The notes under the pieces were generated by a model that searched no databases, had not been told where the DNA came from, and worked only from the letters and a program-made list of their open reading frames with translations. Source: Pseudomonadota bacterium (GTDB taxonomy: Bacteria; Desulfobacterota; Desulfobulbia; Desulfobulbales; SURF-16). From it: 64,000 nt of DNA. This document shows positions 16,326 to 26,218 of this stretch, in pieces. Made by a program: the position numbers and the translations under genes. How positions within the stretch are numbered: position 1 is the stretch's first letter; each line of letters starts with the position of its first letter. Location of the stretch: positions 49,456-113,455 of the forward strand of contig JAHJKA010000054.1 of NCBI GenBank assembly GCA_018822545.1, in the 5' to 3' direction.

Positions 16326-19088
16326 ATGCACTTTCTCACCTACGTAAAGCTGCGAACCGCCATTCCCTGCATCATCCTCCTCTTCTCCCTGGCCACAGGG
16401 ATTATCTTCCTGCAATCCTACCTGCCCAGGGTCAACCAGAATATTGAGGAGGACGGGCGCCACAACCTGCAGATCAGAATGACACAGATCCAAAGAAACC
16501 TCGCTTATTTCCTGCTCCGCGACAATATCACCATGGTCCAGCAGCAGATCTCCGTGCTCAGCCTTGACCCCAGAGTTCGCTATGTTTACCTGGTCTGCGA
16601 CGAGGGCATCATCCTGGCCGCAAGTGATCTTGGCCTTATCAACCAACCCCTGACCGCTGTCACCCCATCCCTCTCCCGCCAAGAGCAGGAGCTGCTGACA
16701 CCTGCCCAACAGGACGGTCTGCCCCAAGATACCCACGCCACCCAAATCCATTTCAGCGCCAACAGGAACGCTCTGCTCAGCACCACCACCCTATCCATGC
16801 TCCCCAGCAGAGAGAAGCCGCAGGGTGGCCATCGCCATCTCTTGACCCATAGTCATGCCCATGGCCATGCCACCCTCTATCTCGCCTATGACCTCCAGCC
16901 CGCCAAAAATGCCGCACGCCAGACCATAAATCGTGAACTCATCAAAGACAGCGTTTTCCTGGTCCTTCTTGCCCTTGCCCTCTGGTCCTACTTTCACCTC
17001 GTCGTTGACCGACGCCTGGCCTCGCTGCATACCATGGCCAAAAAAATCGGCCAGGGCAACTACGACGCCCAAAGCAATATCAGCGGTAACGATGAACTGG
17101 CCGACCTGGCTCGCACCTTCGAAGAGATGCGTGACAACCTTCTCCACTCCTTTGAAACCATTCGGCTCCGGGAAGAAAGTCTTCAAGAAACCCAGGCCAT
17201 CGCCCACATGGGCAGTTGGGAGTTCGACATTCTCAGCCGGCAACTCTGGTGGTCTGAGGAGACCTACCACATCTTTTGTTTTGAACCGTGCGATACCATA
17301 ACCTTTGAAAAATTTCTGGGCGCCCTCCATCCCGACGACCGGGATGGCGTTGAGGAGGCCATCAACAGTTCGATCAGTCAGGCCAGGGGCGTTTCCCTTG
17401 ACTACCGTATCGTCATAGATGCCGACACAGTGCGTTACCTCCATGAGGAATCACAGGTCGTTGTTGATGACACAGGACGGGTGATCAGGAGAAAAGGCTC
17501 GGTGCAGGATATCAGCGAACGCCATGCGGCCGAGGTTGCCATGGAGAGATCCGCGCGGGAATGGGCCGTGGCCATGGACGCCTCCGACGATGTCATCTAT
17601 CTCCTTACTCCTGATCGCCATCTCATCCGCGCCAACCGCCTCTTTTACGAGCTTACGGGCTCCACGCCAAAGACTGCCTGCGGCCGCCACATTGTTGAAC
17701 TCATCCATCCCCATGGAGAGACCGTTCTCTGCCCCGTGTGCAAAGCCCAGGAAGAAAGACGTGACACCGTCATTACCATGGAAGGAAACCATCCGGACAA
17801 CCCGGCAGGCCGGCCTCTGGAGGTGACGATAAAGATCGTGCGCGACAAAAAAAATCAGCCCTTGAGCATGCTCGTCACCATCCATGATCTGACATCGGCC
17901 CGCCAGGATATGGAGGAAAGAAGCAAACTGGAAAGGCAACTCCAGCAGGCCCAGAAGATGGAGGCGGTTGGTACGCTGGCAGGCGGCATTGCCCATGACT
18001 TCAACAATATCCTCACCCCCATTATCGGCTATACGGAAATGGCCCTCTGGGACCTACCGCCGGAGGGCAAAACAGCCCAAAAGCTTAACGAGGTGCTCCA
18101 GGCCAGCCAGCGCGCCAAAGATCTGGTAAGCCAGATCCTCAGCTTCAGCCGCCAAGATGACCAGGACCGCCATCCCCTGGAGATTCAGCTGGTGCTCAAG
18201 GAGGCCCTCAAACTCCTGCGTGCTTCCATCCCCACCACCATTGATATCAAGACCACCCTTGACCAACAATGCGGCCCGGTGCTGGCAAATCCCACCCAGA
18301 TCCACCAAATTATCATGAACCTCTGCACCAATGCTTACCACGCCATGCGCGAAACAGGCGGTGTCATAACCGTGGCACTTTCCCAGCTTAAACTTGGCCC
18401 CCACGAACTTGCCGACAATGCTGACCTAAAGGCCGGCAAATATGTTCTGCTGGAAATCAGCGATACCGGCCACGGCATGAGCAGGGAGATATGTGAGAAA
18501 ATCTTTGATCCATACTTCACCACCAAGGCTAAAGGGGAAGGCACCGGCCTGGGCCTCTCGGTGGTGCATGGCATCGTCAAACATCTGGACGGCTACATAA
18601 GCGTCGCCAGTGAACTGGACAGGGGCACCACCTTTCATATCTATCTACCGGTGAGCGAAGACAACACCAAGACCCCAAAAAGCCTCGAAACAGCGGCCCT
18701 GCCAGGCGGCCAGGAACACATCCTGGTGGTGGATGACGAGGAAAGCATTACCCGTCTGCTTAAAATGAGCCTTGAGAGTCTGGGCTATCAGGTCACGGTC
18801 TTCACCACTCCCGAAACCGCCCTCAACGCCTTCAAAGCGCAGCCCCAGGCCTTTGACCTGCTTATCACCGACATGACCATGCCCCATATCACCGGGGACC
18901 AATTGAGCAAGGAAATCCTGGCGCTGCGGCCTGACATGCCGATTATTATGTGTACCGGTTTCAGCACCTTGATTTCCGCCAAACAGGCCGCTGAAATCGG
19001 AATCCGTAAATTTCTCATGAAGCCGGTGGTCAAAAAAGATCTGGCCCACGCGATCAGAGAAGTGCTGGACAAAAAAATCAGCAGCTGA
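16326..19088 (+). CDS. Hybrid sensor histidine kinase with His-rich periplasmic loop
   Basis: A 920-residue kinase. Membrane helices at about residues 11-32 and 208-227 enclose a periplasmic region of about 175 residues. That region carries six histidines within residues 169-181 ([13 protein letters not shown]). Then come HAMP (about 228-280), two PAS domains (about 290-400 and 412-525), a HisKA domain with phospho-acceptor His557 (GGIAHDFNN), an HATPase domain ([18 protein letters not shown]), and a receiver domain (798-920) with predicted phospho-acceptor Asp849. The gene starts two bases after the binding-protein stop. With no separate output regulator nearby, phosphate must pass to a distant partner or stay on the receiver. 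Confidence 0.93.
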   Translation: MHFLTYVKLRTAIPCIILLFSLATGIIFLQSYLPRVNQNIEEDGRHNLQIRMTQIQRNLAYFLLRDNITMVQQQISVLSLDPRVRYVYLVCDEGIILAASDLGLINQPLTAVTPSLSRQEQELLTPAQQDGLPQDTHATQIHFSANRNALLSTTTLSMLPSREKPQGGHRHLLTHSHAHGHATLYLAYDLQPAKNAARQTINRELIKDSVFLVLLALALWSYFHLVVDRRLASLHTMAKKIGQGNYDAQSNISGNDELADLARTFEEMRDNLLHSFETIRLREESLQETQAIAHMGSWEFDILSRQLWWSEETYHIFCFEPCDTITFEKFLGALHPDDRDGVEEAINSSISQARGVSLDYRIVIDADTVRYLHEESQVVVDDTGRVIRRKGSVQDISERHAAEVAMERSAREWAVAMDASDDVIYLLTPDRHLIRANRLFYELTGSTPKTACGRHIVELIHPHGETVLCPVCKAQEERRDTVITMEGNHPDNPAGRPLEVTIKIVRDKKNQPLSMLVTIHDLTSARQDMEERSKLERQLQQAQKMEAVGTLAGGIAHDFNNILTPIIGYTEMALWDLPPEGKTAQKLNEVLQASQRAKDLVSQILSFSRQDDQDRHPLEIQLVLKEALKLLRASIPTTIDIKTTLDQQCGPVLANPTQIHQIIMNLCTNAYHAMRETGGVITVALSQLKLGPHELADNADLKAGKYVLLEISDTGHGMSREICEKIFDPYFTTKAKGEGTGLGLSVVHGIVKHLDGYISVASELDRGTTFHIYLPVSEDNTKTPKSLETAALPGGQEHILVVDDEESITRLLKMSLESLGYQVTVFTTPETALNAFKAQPQAFDLLITDMTMPHITGDQLSKEILALRPDMPIIMCTGFSTLISAKQAAEIGIRKFLMKPVVKKDLAHAIREVLDKKISS

Positions 19089-19136
19089 TCACCACGTAGC
19101 AGCCGTGATCTTGATCCCGGCCTCCTGCCAACCCAC

Positions 19137-21884
19137 TCAACCTGAGCGCCTTAACCGGCGCAGGACAGCGGGTAGGATACCGCCGTGCTGGAAATACTTG
19201 ACCTCAATCGCGCTGTTGAGTTTGGCCAGCACCGTAAATGCAATGACCTGGCCATCTTTTTTTGCCGCCCGGACCTTGAGAATCTTCTGGGACGTGATAG
19301 CGGTAATGCCGCTGATCGCAAAAACCTCGGAGCCGTCAAGCCCCAAACTTTGCCAGCTTTCGCCATCACCAAACTGGAGGGGCAGAACACCCATGCCCAC
19401 CAGATTGCTGCGATGGATGCGCTCATAGGACCGGGCAATCACCGCCTTAACGCCAAGCAGTCGGGTGCCCTTGGCCGCCCAATCCCGCGAGGAACCGGTG
19501 CCGTACTCCTTGCCGGCCAGCACGATGAGGGGGGTTCCCTCCTCCTGATAGCGTCTGGCTGCCTCATAGACAAAGAGCTCGTCGCCTTCCGGGAATTTGC
19601 GGGTGTAGCTCCCCACCTTGTCGCCGACAATCTTATTACGCAACCTGATATTGGCAAAGGTGCCGCGCAGCATGACCTCATGGTTACCCCGCCGGGAACC
19701 ATAGGAATTGAAGGCCTCCGGGCTGATGCCGCACTCAAGAAGATAGGCCCCGGCCGGATATGCCGGCGGAATGGCGCCGGCCGGGGAGATATGATCGGTG
19801 GTCACCGAGTCGCCGAGGATAATTAGAGCGCGGGCTCCGGCCACATCGCCTGGAGGGGCGGGCCTTATCACGAAATTCTCAAAATAGGGTGGCTTCCTGA
19901 TATAGGAAGAGTCCTCCTGCCAGTTAAACGTTTTCCGGGCCGGAACCGGCAGGTCGCGCCAGAGGTTGTCACCAGAAAAAAGGGCGGCATACTCCTGAGC
20001 AAAAAGCTCCGGGCCCAGATAGCGCCTGACAACAGCATCGATCTCTGCAGCCTGCGGCCAGATATCATCCAGAAACACAGGGTTGCCCAAACTGTCTGCC
20101 CCCAGGGGCTCGCAGGTCAAATCCACATCTATCCGGCCACACAGGGCAAAGGCCACCACCAGCATGGGTGAGGCCAGGAAATTAGCCTTGACCTGCTGGT
20201 GGATGCGGGCCTCGAAATTGCGGTTGCCCGACAGCACGGCCGCCACTGTCAGGTTGTGCTCGCTGATGGCCCTGTCCACCTCATCAGGCAAGGGACCGCT
20301 GTTGCCGATACAGGTGGTGCAGCCAAAACCGGCCAGATAAAAGCCGAGATTCTCAAGATGGGTAAGCAGACCGGCGTCCTCAAGATAACGACTTGCCACC
20401 TTGGAGCCCGGCGCCAAGGTGGTCTTGACATGAACCGGCACCCTCAGGCCCAGGGCCCCGGCATTTCTGGCCAACAGGGCAGCGCCGACCAGGGCGGCAG
20501 GATTGGAGGTGTTGGTGCAGGAGGTGATGGCGGCAATGACAATGCTGCCGTCGGCAAGGCAGGTCTCCTGGCCGCCGATCGTGAGATCGACCGCGCCATG
20601 ATCGGCACAGGGCAGGCAGACCTCGTCTCGACAGGTGACGCAGCCCGATTCGTCAAAAAACTGGGAGAGCTGCACCAGATTGGCCTTCTTCTGCCGCCCG
20701 CCCTCGACAAAGGCGCCAAAAACCTTTTTGACATCCGGCAAGGCAATCCTGTCCTGGGGCCGACTCGGCCCGGCCAGACAGGGCACAACGGCGGCCAGAT
20801 CTATCTCGATGATATCGGTATAGTCCGCCGTGATCTCCCCACTGTAAAACAACCCCTGCCGTTTACAATACACCTCAGTGATCCGGGCCTGTTGCTGCCT
20901 ATTGGTCATTTCCAGATAGGCGATGGTCTTGGCATCCACGGGGAAAAAACCCATGGTGGCGCCATACTCCGGGCTCATATTGGCAATGGTAGCCCGATCC
21001 GTGACGCTGAGTTCCGTCATACCCGGCCCAAAAAATTCCACGAATTTATCCACCACCTGGGCGCCGCGCAGCTTCTCGGTGATGGTCAGAACAAGATCGG
21101 TGGCAGTCACTTTCGGCGGCAGCGCATTGACCAGACGGACGCCGATGACTTCAGGAATGGCCATGAAATAGGGCTGGCCCAGCATGACGGCCTCAGCCTC
21201 TATCCCACCAACTCCCCAGCCCATGACACCGATACCGTTAACCATGGTGGTATGGGAATCAGTGCCTACCAGGGTGTCGGGATAGAGCAGCCTTTTTCCC
21301 TGGGCCCCGGCCGCCATCACCACTTGGGCCAGATACTCCAGGTTTACCTGATGACAGATGCCGGAATTGGGAGGGACGACATTGAAATTATCAAAACTTT
21401 TCTGAGCCCACTTGAGAAAGGCGTATCTCTCTGCATTGCGCTGATATTCCTTTTCGACATTGTGAGATAAGGCCTGGGCGGAACCGTAATGATCCACCTG
21501 CACCGAGTGATCGACAATGAGATCAACGGGAATAACCGGGTTGATCTTCTGCGGGTCTCCACCCAACGTCTGCAGGGCATCACGCATGGCCGCCAGATCG
21601 ACAACAGCAGGCACCCCGGTAAAATCCTGCATGAGCACCCGGGCCGGATGCAATGGAATCTCAACAGGCTCGGCGTATTTCTTCTGCCAACCGGCAATAT
21701 GGACAAGATCCTGCCCAGAAACTCCTTCTTCGCCCTGATGGCGAAGAATATTCTCCACAAGAATCTTGATGGAGAAAGGCAGACGGCTAAGGGTAACCCC
21801 CTGCTCTTCAAGGAGGGTGATATCGTAAAAGGCAAACTGCTCGTTGCCAACAACAAGCTGCCGAACACAATCGGGCCTTTTCAT
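19137..21884 (-). CDS. acnA: Aconitate hydratase
   Basis: A 915-residue aconitase of the AcnA/IRP1 type, interconverting citrate and isocitrate in the TCA cycle. The [4Fe-4S] ligands are in AAITSCTNTSNP (one Cys) and GFGCTTCIGN (two Cys). GTDSHTTMVNGIGVMGWGVGG and the C-terminal swivel-domain motif YGTGSSRDWAAKGTRLLGVKAV are intact. The ATG at 21884 has GGGAG before it. Length is normal for AcnA (about 890-920). It is convergent with the kinase gene and lies 36 bases after the DUF3999 gene. Confidence 0.97.
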   Translation of the reverse strand: MKRPDCVRQLVVGNEQFAFYDITLLEEQGVTLSRLPFSIKILVENILRHQGEEGVSGQDLVHIAGWQKKYAEPVEIPLHPARVLMQDFTGVPAVVDLAAMRDALQTLGGDPQKINPVIPVDLIVDHSVQVDHYGSAQALSHNVEKEYQRNAERYAFLKWAQKSFDNFNVVPPNSGICHQVNLEYLAQVVMAAGAQGKRLLYPDTLVGTDSHTTMVNGIGVMGWGVGGIEAEAVMLGQPYFMAIPEVIGVRLVNALPPKVTATDLVLTITEKLRGAQVVDKFVEFFGPGMTELSVTDRATIANMSPEYGATMGFFPVDAKTIAYLEMTNRQQQARITEVYCKRQGLFYSGEITADYTDIIEIDLAAVVPCLAGPSRPQDRIALPDVKKVFGAFVEGGRQKKANLVQLSQFFDESGCVTCRDEVCLPCADHGAVDLTIGGQETCLADGSIVIAAITSCTNTSNPAALVGAALLARNAGALGLRVPVHVKTTLAPGSKVASRYLEDAGLLTHLENLGFYLAGFGCTTCIGNSGPLPDEVDRAISEHNLTVAAVLSGNRNFEARIHQQVKANFLASPMLVVAFALCGRIDVDLTCEPLGADSLGNPVFLDDIWPQAAEIDAVVRRYLGPELFAQEYAALFSGDNLWRDLPVPARKTFNWQEDSSYIRKPPYFENFVIRPAPPGDVAGARALIILGDSVTTDHISPAGAIPPAYPAGAYLLECGISPEAFNSYGSRRGNHEVMLRGTFANIRLRNKIVGDKVGSYTRKFPEGDELFVYEAARRYQEEGTPLIVLAGKEYGTGSSRDWAAKGTRLLGVKAVIARSYERIHRSNLVGMGVLPLQFGDGESWQSLGLDGSEVFAISGITAITSQKILKVRAAKKDGQVIAFTVLAKLNSAIEVKYFQHGGILPAVLRRLRRSG

Positions 21885-21920
21885 GCTCGTCTCCCGAGGA
21901 GTTTGTTTCAAACTACAGCT

Positions 21921-23309
21921 TCATTCCTTTGAACCTGGTGTGTCGGCTATTTTCATCTCTTTAAAAAGCTGCAGCGCCATCCCGCCGATAACAAGAACCC
22001 CGGCAACCAGACTGGCCCAGAGAAGCCATCGCCGCCAGGGAATTTCAGGGGTGGGCAAAAGCTGCCCCTGGCCGCCAAGAATGATCTGGTTGCCAGCATA
22101 GGCCGCCATAACCAGATTTTTCTCCTGCCGTGGATCAAGGGATGATAGAAGCCGGTCAACCGAGGAGTGCTCCCTGCCAAGACCGGCCCGCCCATAGGCC
22201 AGGGTATAAGGCCCCTGGCCCTGGGCCACAAAAACCAGCTGCTGAGGAAGCCAGCCTAATTCCAGCATGGGGGCGCCAACACTTGCGGCCGCATCAATCT
22301 CAAGACGCCAGAAACGATCGGTGCTGGGAGCAATATGTTTGGTACTGCTGTCGAGTCGAACACTATCAACCAGAAGCTGATAGGAGAGAAACTCCGCCCG
22401 GTGGCGCCAAGGCTCATCCTCGCTGGCGCGGGAAAAAAGCGTTACCTGGGCAAGGGAATTATTCTGGGGTAAACGGACATAGAGCTGATCCACCGGGAAA
22501 AACCCGTCACTTGTGTAGTGATAGGCCACCTTCCCCTGGTTGGCTGCAGCCTCGCCCTGGCCGCTCAGATAGAGAATGGTGCGACTCTGGCTGACATCTT
22601 CCCTATTATAACCAGCCTTGATTCCGGTAAGCATCACCCCTTGCTGCCCTGCCGGCCAGGAAAGACGGAGATACTTTTTGGCGCCGTCCCGCATGTCGAT
22701 CCGGTTGCGCAGCAGATCATGCCCGGCAAAGCGCAACTCGGCAAGAGAAGCCTGGGGCACAAAGCTCCGCCACGAGCTCAAATCATCACTGGCCTCCACC
22801 CGCACCGAGGTGGAGAAATGGTCGCCCTGGCCGGACCAGGCAAACTCCAGCCAGTCGGCCTTATCCTTAAGCCCTGAAGTGTCAATAATATAGGAGGTGA
22901 CCACCGTGGCAGGGTTTTCACCCTCACCCTGGCGGATATCAATAATGGTGCCGTTGCTGTCGGTGGCAATATGTAGATTGGGGGGGAGCCTCTTTGGACC
23001 CTGATCCTCACCCAGCAACGGGAAAAAAGGCAGGACCACGGGCTCCGGACTGTTTTTCTTGCTGAGCTGGGCTCGGACAAGATGCGGAACCACGCCCTGG
23101 GCATTAAAGACCCGCAGATCACCCAGATCGGCCCGGGTACATTCCTGATAAACTTGCGGCGGCACCGGCAGGCCATAAATGGCGCCCTGGCCACTCACCG
23201 AAAGCTCAATGCCATAGGCAAAATCGCCCCGCTGCAGAGGCTTTACATCCTCCCCGGCCCAGGCCAGGGAGGTCATCACAAGGGAACATAGCAGTAAAAC
23301 AACTCTCAT
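21921..23309 (-). CDS. DUF3999 family envelope protein
   Basis: A 462-residue protein with a signal peptide (residues 1-18, ending SLAWA), a large beta-rich periplasmic part and one C-terminal membrane helix (about 430-448). The sequence from RGDFAYGIELSVSGQGAIYG fits DUF3999, a family of unknown function regularly encoded next to DUF2339. The ATG overlaps the DUF2339 stop by four bases (ATGA) and has an AGGAGAGGAG site. I infer the two proteins work together in the inner membrane and periplasm. Confidence 0.85.
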   Translation of the reverse strand: MRVVLLLCSLVMTSLAWAGEDVKPLQRGDFAYGIELSVSGQGAIYGLPVPPQVYQECTRADLGDLRVFNAQGVVPHLVRAQLSKKNSPEPVVLPFFPLLGEDQGPKRLPPNLHIATDSNGTIIDIRQGEGENPATVVTSYIIDTSGLKDKADWLEFAWSGQGDHFSTSVRVEASDDLSSWRSFVPQASLAELRFAGHDLLRNRIDMRDGAKKYLRLSWPAGQQGVMLTGIKAGYNREDVSQSRTILYLSGQGEAAANQGKVAYHYTSDGFFPVDQLYVRLPQNNSLAQVTLFSRASEDEPWRHRAEFLSYQLLVDSVRLDSSTKHIAPSTDRFWRLEIDAAASVGAPMLELGWLPQQLVFVAQGQGPYTLAYGRAGLGREHSSVDRLLSSLDPRQEKNLVMAAYAGNQIILGGQGQLLPTPEIPWRRWLLWASLVAGVLVIGGMALQLFKEMKIADTPGSKE

Positions 23310-26101
23310 ACTTTCTCCTCTCCTAGCTTACGCAGGGGCGGCAGCGGTGAAAAATAACCGATGACCATGAGCAGGACACCCACGGCCAAAAACGACACGA
23401 TCCGTTCGATGGTGCCGCTCTGGGCCAGATCGACAAAAAAGAGCTTGGCCACGGTGACGCCGATCAGGCCGCTGCCGACAAACCAGATGGTCCGACTCCG
23501 GCGGCGGCTGGCCGAAACCATGAGCACCAGGGAAATCAGACACCAGAGAATGGCCACCGAGGCCTGGTAATAGCGGGAGTCGAACATATGGTGTGGATCG
23601 AAACGCACCCCGCGCAGCTGATGAATGGCCCGGGCCAGCACCGCATTAATCCAGATAAAGACCGTGACCCCACCCAGGGTAGCCAGGGTCTGGCCGGCAA
23701 TAAGGCCGGTGACAAACTGACGATGGCCCAGACTCCAGACGAGCATCACCAGCATGACCATGAGTTGACTGATTTCCAGAGGGTTAAAGACCGGAATAAA
23801 GGGCAGGGGCGTGGCGCTGCCGCGGCTGAAAAAACAACCAGCCAAAAGCCAGACCCAGACCAGGGACAGAATGATGGCCGAGGCCCGCTCCTGATACTCC
23901 CTGCCGTAATCGCTCAAGGGCCAATACATATTGACCTGACTGCGATGGATGAATTTGACAAAGGCCACCGGTATCAGACCCCAGACGATGCGGGTCCAGC
24001 TCCCGGCCCCATAGGTAAAAGCGTTGACCTGCCAGGCCGCCTCCGAGGCGACCACCAGCACCAAAAGAAGAAAGGCGCCGATATGGCTGAGCCGTAAGAG
24101 CCTGTCCGGCCATCTGTCGCGACCCAGGAAAAAGCAGCGATACAACAGGCCAAAGACCGCAGGCCAGGCCAGATAGCCGTAATCGGCAAAGAGATGACGG
24201 CCGGAGGAGGCGCCGTGCCAACCCATATTCTCCAGGACCACCAGGGCCATCACCAGCAACAGACCAAGACTTGGGTAGGCAGCCAGAGGCCAGGCGAGAC
24301 GCGGCACCAGGGCCATCATACCAAGGCAGCTGACCCCGATAAACAGAAGGATCACATGGTTCTCATAGCGGGAGACCAGCTGTTGATCAAGCTCGTTGAT
24401 CCCGGTCCCGAACCACCAGAGCACCCCCCAGATAAAGAGCAGGAGATGGTGGTATTTTTCAAAACTGCGGAGATTATCAGCCCGGTACAGATACCAGGAG
24501 GAAAAAAGGGCGGCCATACTGATCACCACTCCCCCCAAAAAGACGCCGTTGAAAATCAAGGTCCGCGCACTGTGGAAATGGGCGCTGTCCATGAAAAAGA
24601 GCGCCGCCCCGACCTGAAGAAGCACCCCGAAGTTGCGCGGAATCAAGCGATTCTGGCGGACACCCACCCAGACCAGGGCGGCACCCTCCATGGCCCAGGT
24701 TACTGCAGTCCAATGGCCGCTTAAGGCCAGGGGCACAGCAAGAGTAACAAAAACCACCCCCAGGGCCAGAAAGGCCTCGGTGAGGGTGCGCATACCGGCC
24801 CGCACTTTTTTATCGCCCTTATTCCACAGCAAGGTGGCCAGGCCTACATAAAAAAGACTGACAACCAGGGCAGATATGGCCATGCCGTACTGCATGTCTT
24901 TGACCAAAGCGGCCTGCAGGGAAAAGCAGATGATGGGGGTACCAAAGACCAGGGAGCTGTCCACATAGCCGCGCAACTGAGGCGGCTGGCGAAAGGCAAA
25001 GAGCACGGCAATAATGGAAAACATCAGGAAATAGAGGATCAAAAAAGGCTCGGTGGTGGCGAAAAATTGCGGCTGGTAACTCCGCGCCCCCCAGATGCTG
25101 CCAATCCCGAGGGTAAAGACAAAGCCGAGCAGGTTGAGCTCCCGCCACGCCTTGAACCAGGCAATGGCCAGGATGCCCGTATTGAGTAAGGCATAATAGC
25201 TAAAGAGTGCCACATGGCTGCCGCTGCCGGTTGAAAGCAGCACCGGGGCCAGAAAGCCGCCGGTGGCGCCGAATAGGGCCAGGGACTTGGCATCCTGCAA
25301 CAGAGCCAGGGCCGCCGAGGTACAGACCAGACCGATCATAATGGCAAAGGAGAGCGGCATGGGCAGCAGGCCGTAGAGCTTAGCCGCGGCAAAGACGGTG
25401 AGAAAAAGCAGGCCAATACCACCGCCCTGGACAAGCAGGGCAAAACCGGGTTTGTCCTCCCGCAGGCGCCAGCCAAAGACCAGCATGGCAAGACCAGCCA
25501 GCACCACGCCGGTCAGGCGCAGCTCAATGGGCAGAAGGCTGCGTTCCGAGGCATATTTCAGCAGAAAGGCGACGCCGAAAAAAAGAACCAGCAGACCAAC
25601 ACGCAGTACCACATTACCCTCGGTGAAAAAGGCCTTGATGTAGCCAAGAACGCGATCAAAGGAATCCGGGCCGGGATGATGGGCAGGGCTCGGTTGGAGG
25701 CGCTCCCCTGGCCGCACTGTTTTATAGAGGGGCGAGGTAACCGGCTGAGGACTTGGGGGCGGAACATCAGAGAGTGATGCCGGCTGCGGAATATCTTCAG
25801 CAATATCACCCAAGGCCACCACCGGGAGCTCATCGTCAACCGAATCGGCAACTGAGGTCGTCTGTCTCTTGGACTCAAGAGGAGCAGGTACGCCCCTACT
25901 CTTTGTTGCGGCAAACAGACCATCATGCCCCCTGAGCCGCTCTTCCACCCGGCCCAAGGCCCGACTCAGGGTAATATTCCAACAAAAAAGAAAGCCGAGC
26001 ACCGCCCCGACCCAGAAAGCATCACCATCGTGAAAGATGATCACAGCGACGATACCGCCGATAATGGCGCCCATGGCACCAAGAATTCCTAAAGCCGCCA
26101 T
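23306..26101 (-). CDS. DUF2339 large polytopic membrane protein
   Basis: A 931-residue protein with more than 20 predicted membrane helices. There are two at the extreme N-terminus, a soluble Pro/Ser-rich linker of about 100 residues (about 75-150), then closely spaced helices to the C-terminus. This architecture and segments such as VGLLVLFFGVAFLLKYASE are typical of DUF2339. Function is unknown. It is the first gene of a two-gene unit with DUF3999. Some DUF2339 proteins have been suggested to act on envelope glycans, but nothing in this sequence shows catalytic residues. Confidence 0.87.
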   Translation of the reverse strand: MAALGILGAMGAIIGGIVAVIIFHDGDAFWVGAVLGFLFCWNITLSRALGRVEERLRGHDGLFAATKSRGVPAPLESKRQTTSVADSVDDELPVVALGDIAEDIPQPASLSDVPPPSPQPVTSPLYKTVRPGERLQPSPAHHPGPDSFDRVLGYIKAFFTEGNVVLRVGLLVLFFGVAFLLKYASERSLLPIELRLTGVVLAGLAMLVFGWRLREDKPGFALLVQGGGIGLLFLTVFAAAKLYGLLPMPLSFAIMIGLVCTSAALALLQDAKSLALFGATGGFLAPVLLSTGSGSHVALFSYYALLNTGILAIAWFKAWRELNLLGFVFTLGIGSIWGARSYQPQFFATTEPFLILYFLMFSIIAVLFAFRQPPQLRGYVDSSLVFGTPIICFSLQAALVKDMQYGMAISALVVSLFYVGLATLLWNKGDKKVRAGMRTLTEAFLALGVVFVTLAVPLALSGHWTAVTWAMEGAALVWVGVRQNRLIPRNFGVLLQVGAALFFMDSAHFHSARTLIFNGVFLGGVVISMAALFSSWYLYRADNLRSFEKYHHLLLFIWGVLWWFGTGINELDQQLVSRYENHVILLFIGVSCLGMMALVPRLAWPLAAYPSLGLLLVMALVVLENMGWHGASSGRHLFADYGYLAWPAVFGLLYRCFFLGRDRWPDRLLRLSHIGAFLLLVLVVASEAAWQVNAFTYGAGSWTRIVWGLIPVAFVKFIHRSQVNMYWPLSDYGREYQERASAIILSLVWVWLLAGCFFSRGSATPLPFIPVFNPLEISQLMVMLVMLVWSLGHRQFVTGLIAGQTLATLGGVTVFIWINAVLARAIHQLRGVRFDPHHMFDSRYYQASVAILWCLISLVLMVSASRRRSRTIWFVGSGLIGVTVAKLFFVDLAQSGTIERIVSFLAVGVLLMVIGYFSPLPPLRKLGEEKV

Positions 26102-26218
26102 ACCTCTGCTCTCTTCAAGTTAGGATTAAAAACTTTAGTTGAGGCCAGCTTCCTGGAGAAGTAAGGGAGCCGAACCCCATCTAATACCGTTACGTTCGAG
26201 GGCAACAAGAAAACGCAT

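Noticed and set aside
20199..21470. Open frame of about 420 codons antisense to aconitase
   Set aside because: It lies opposite intact cluster-binding motifs of aconitase and has no independent support.
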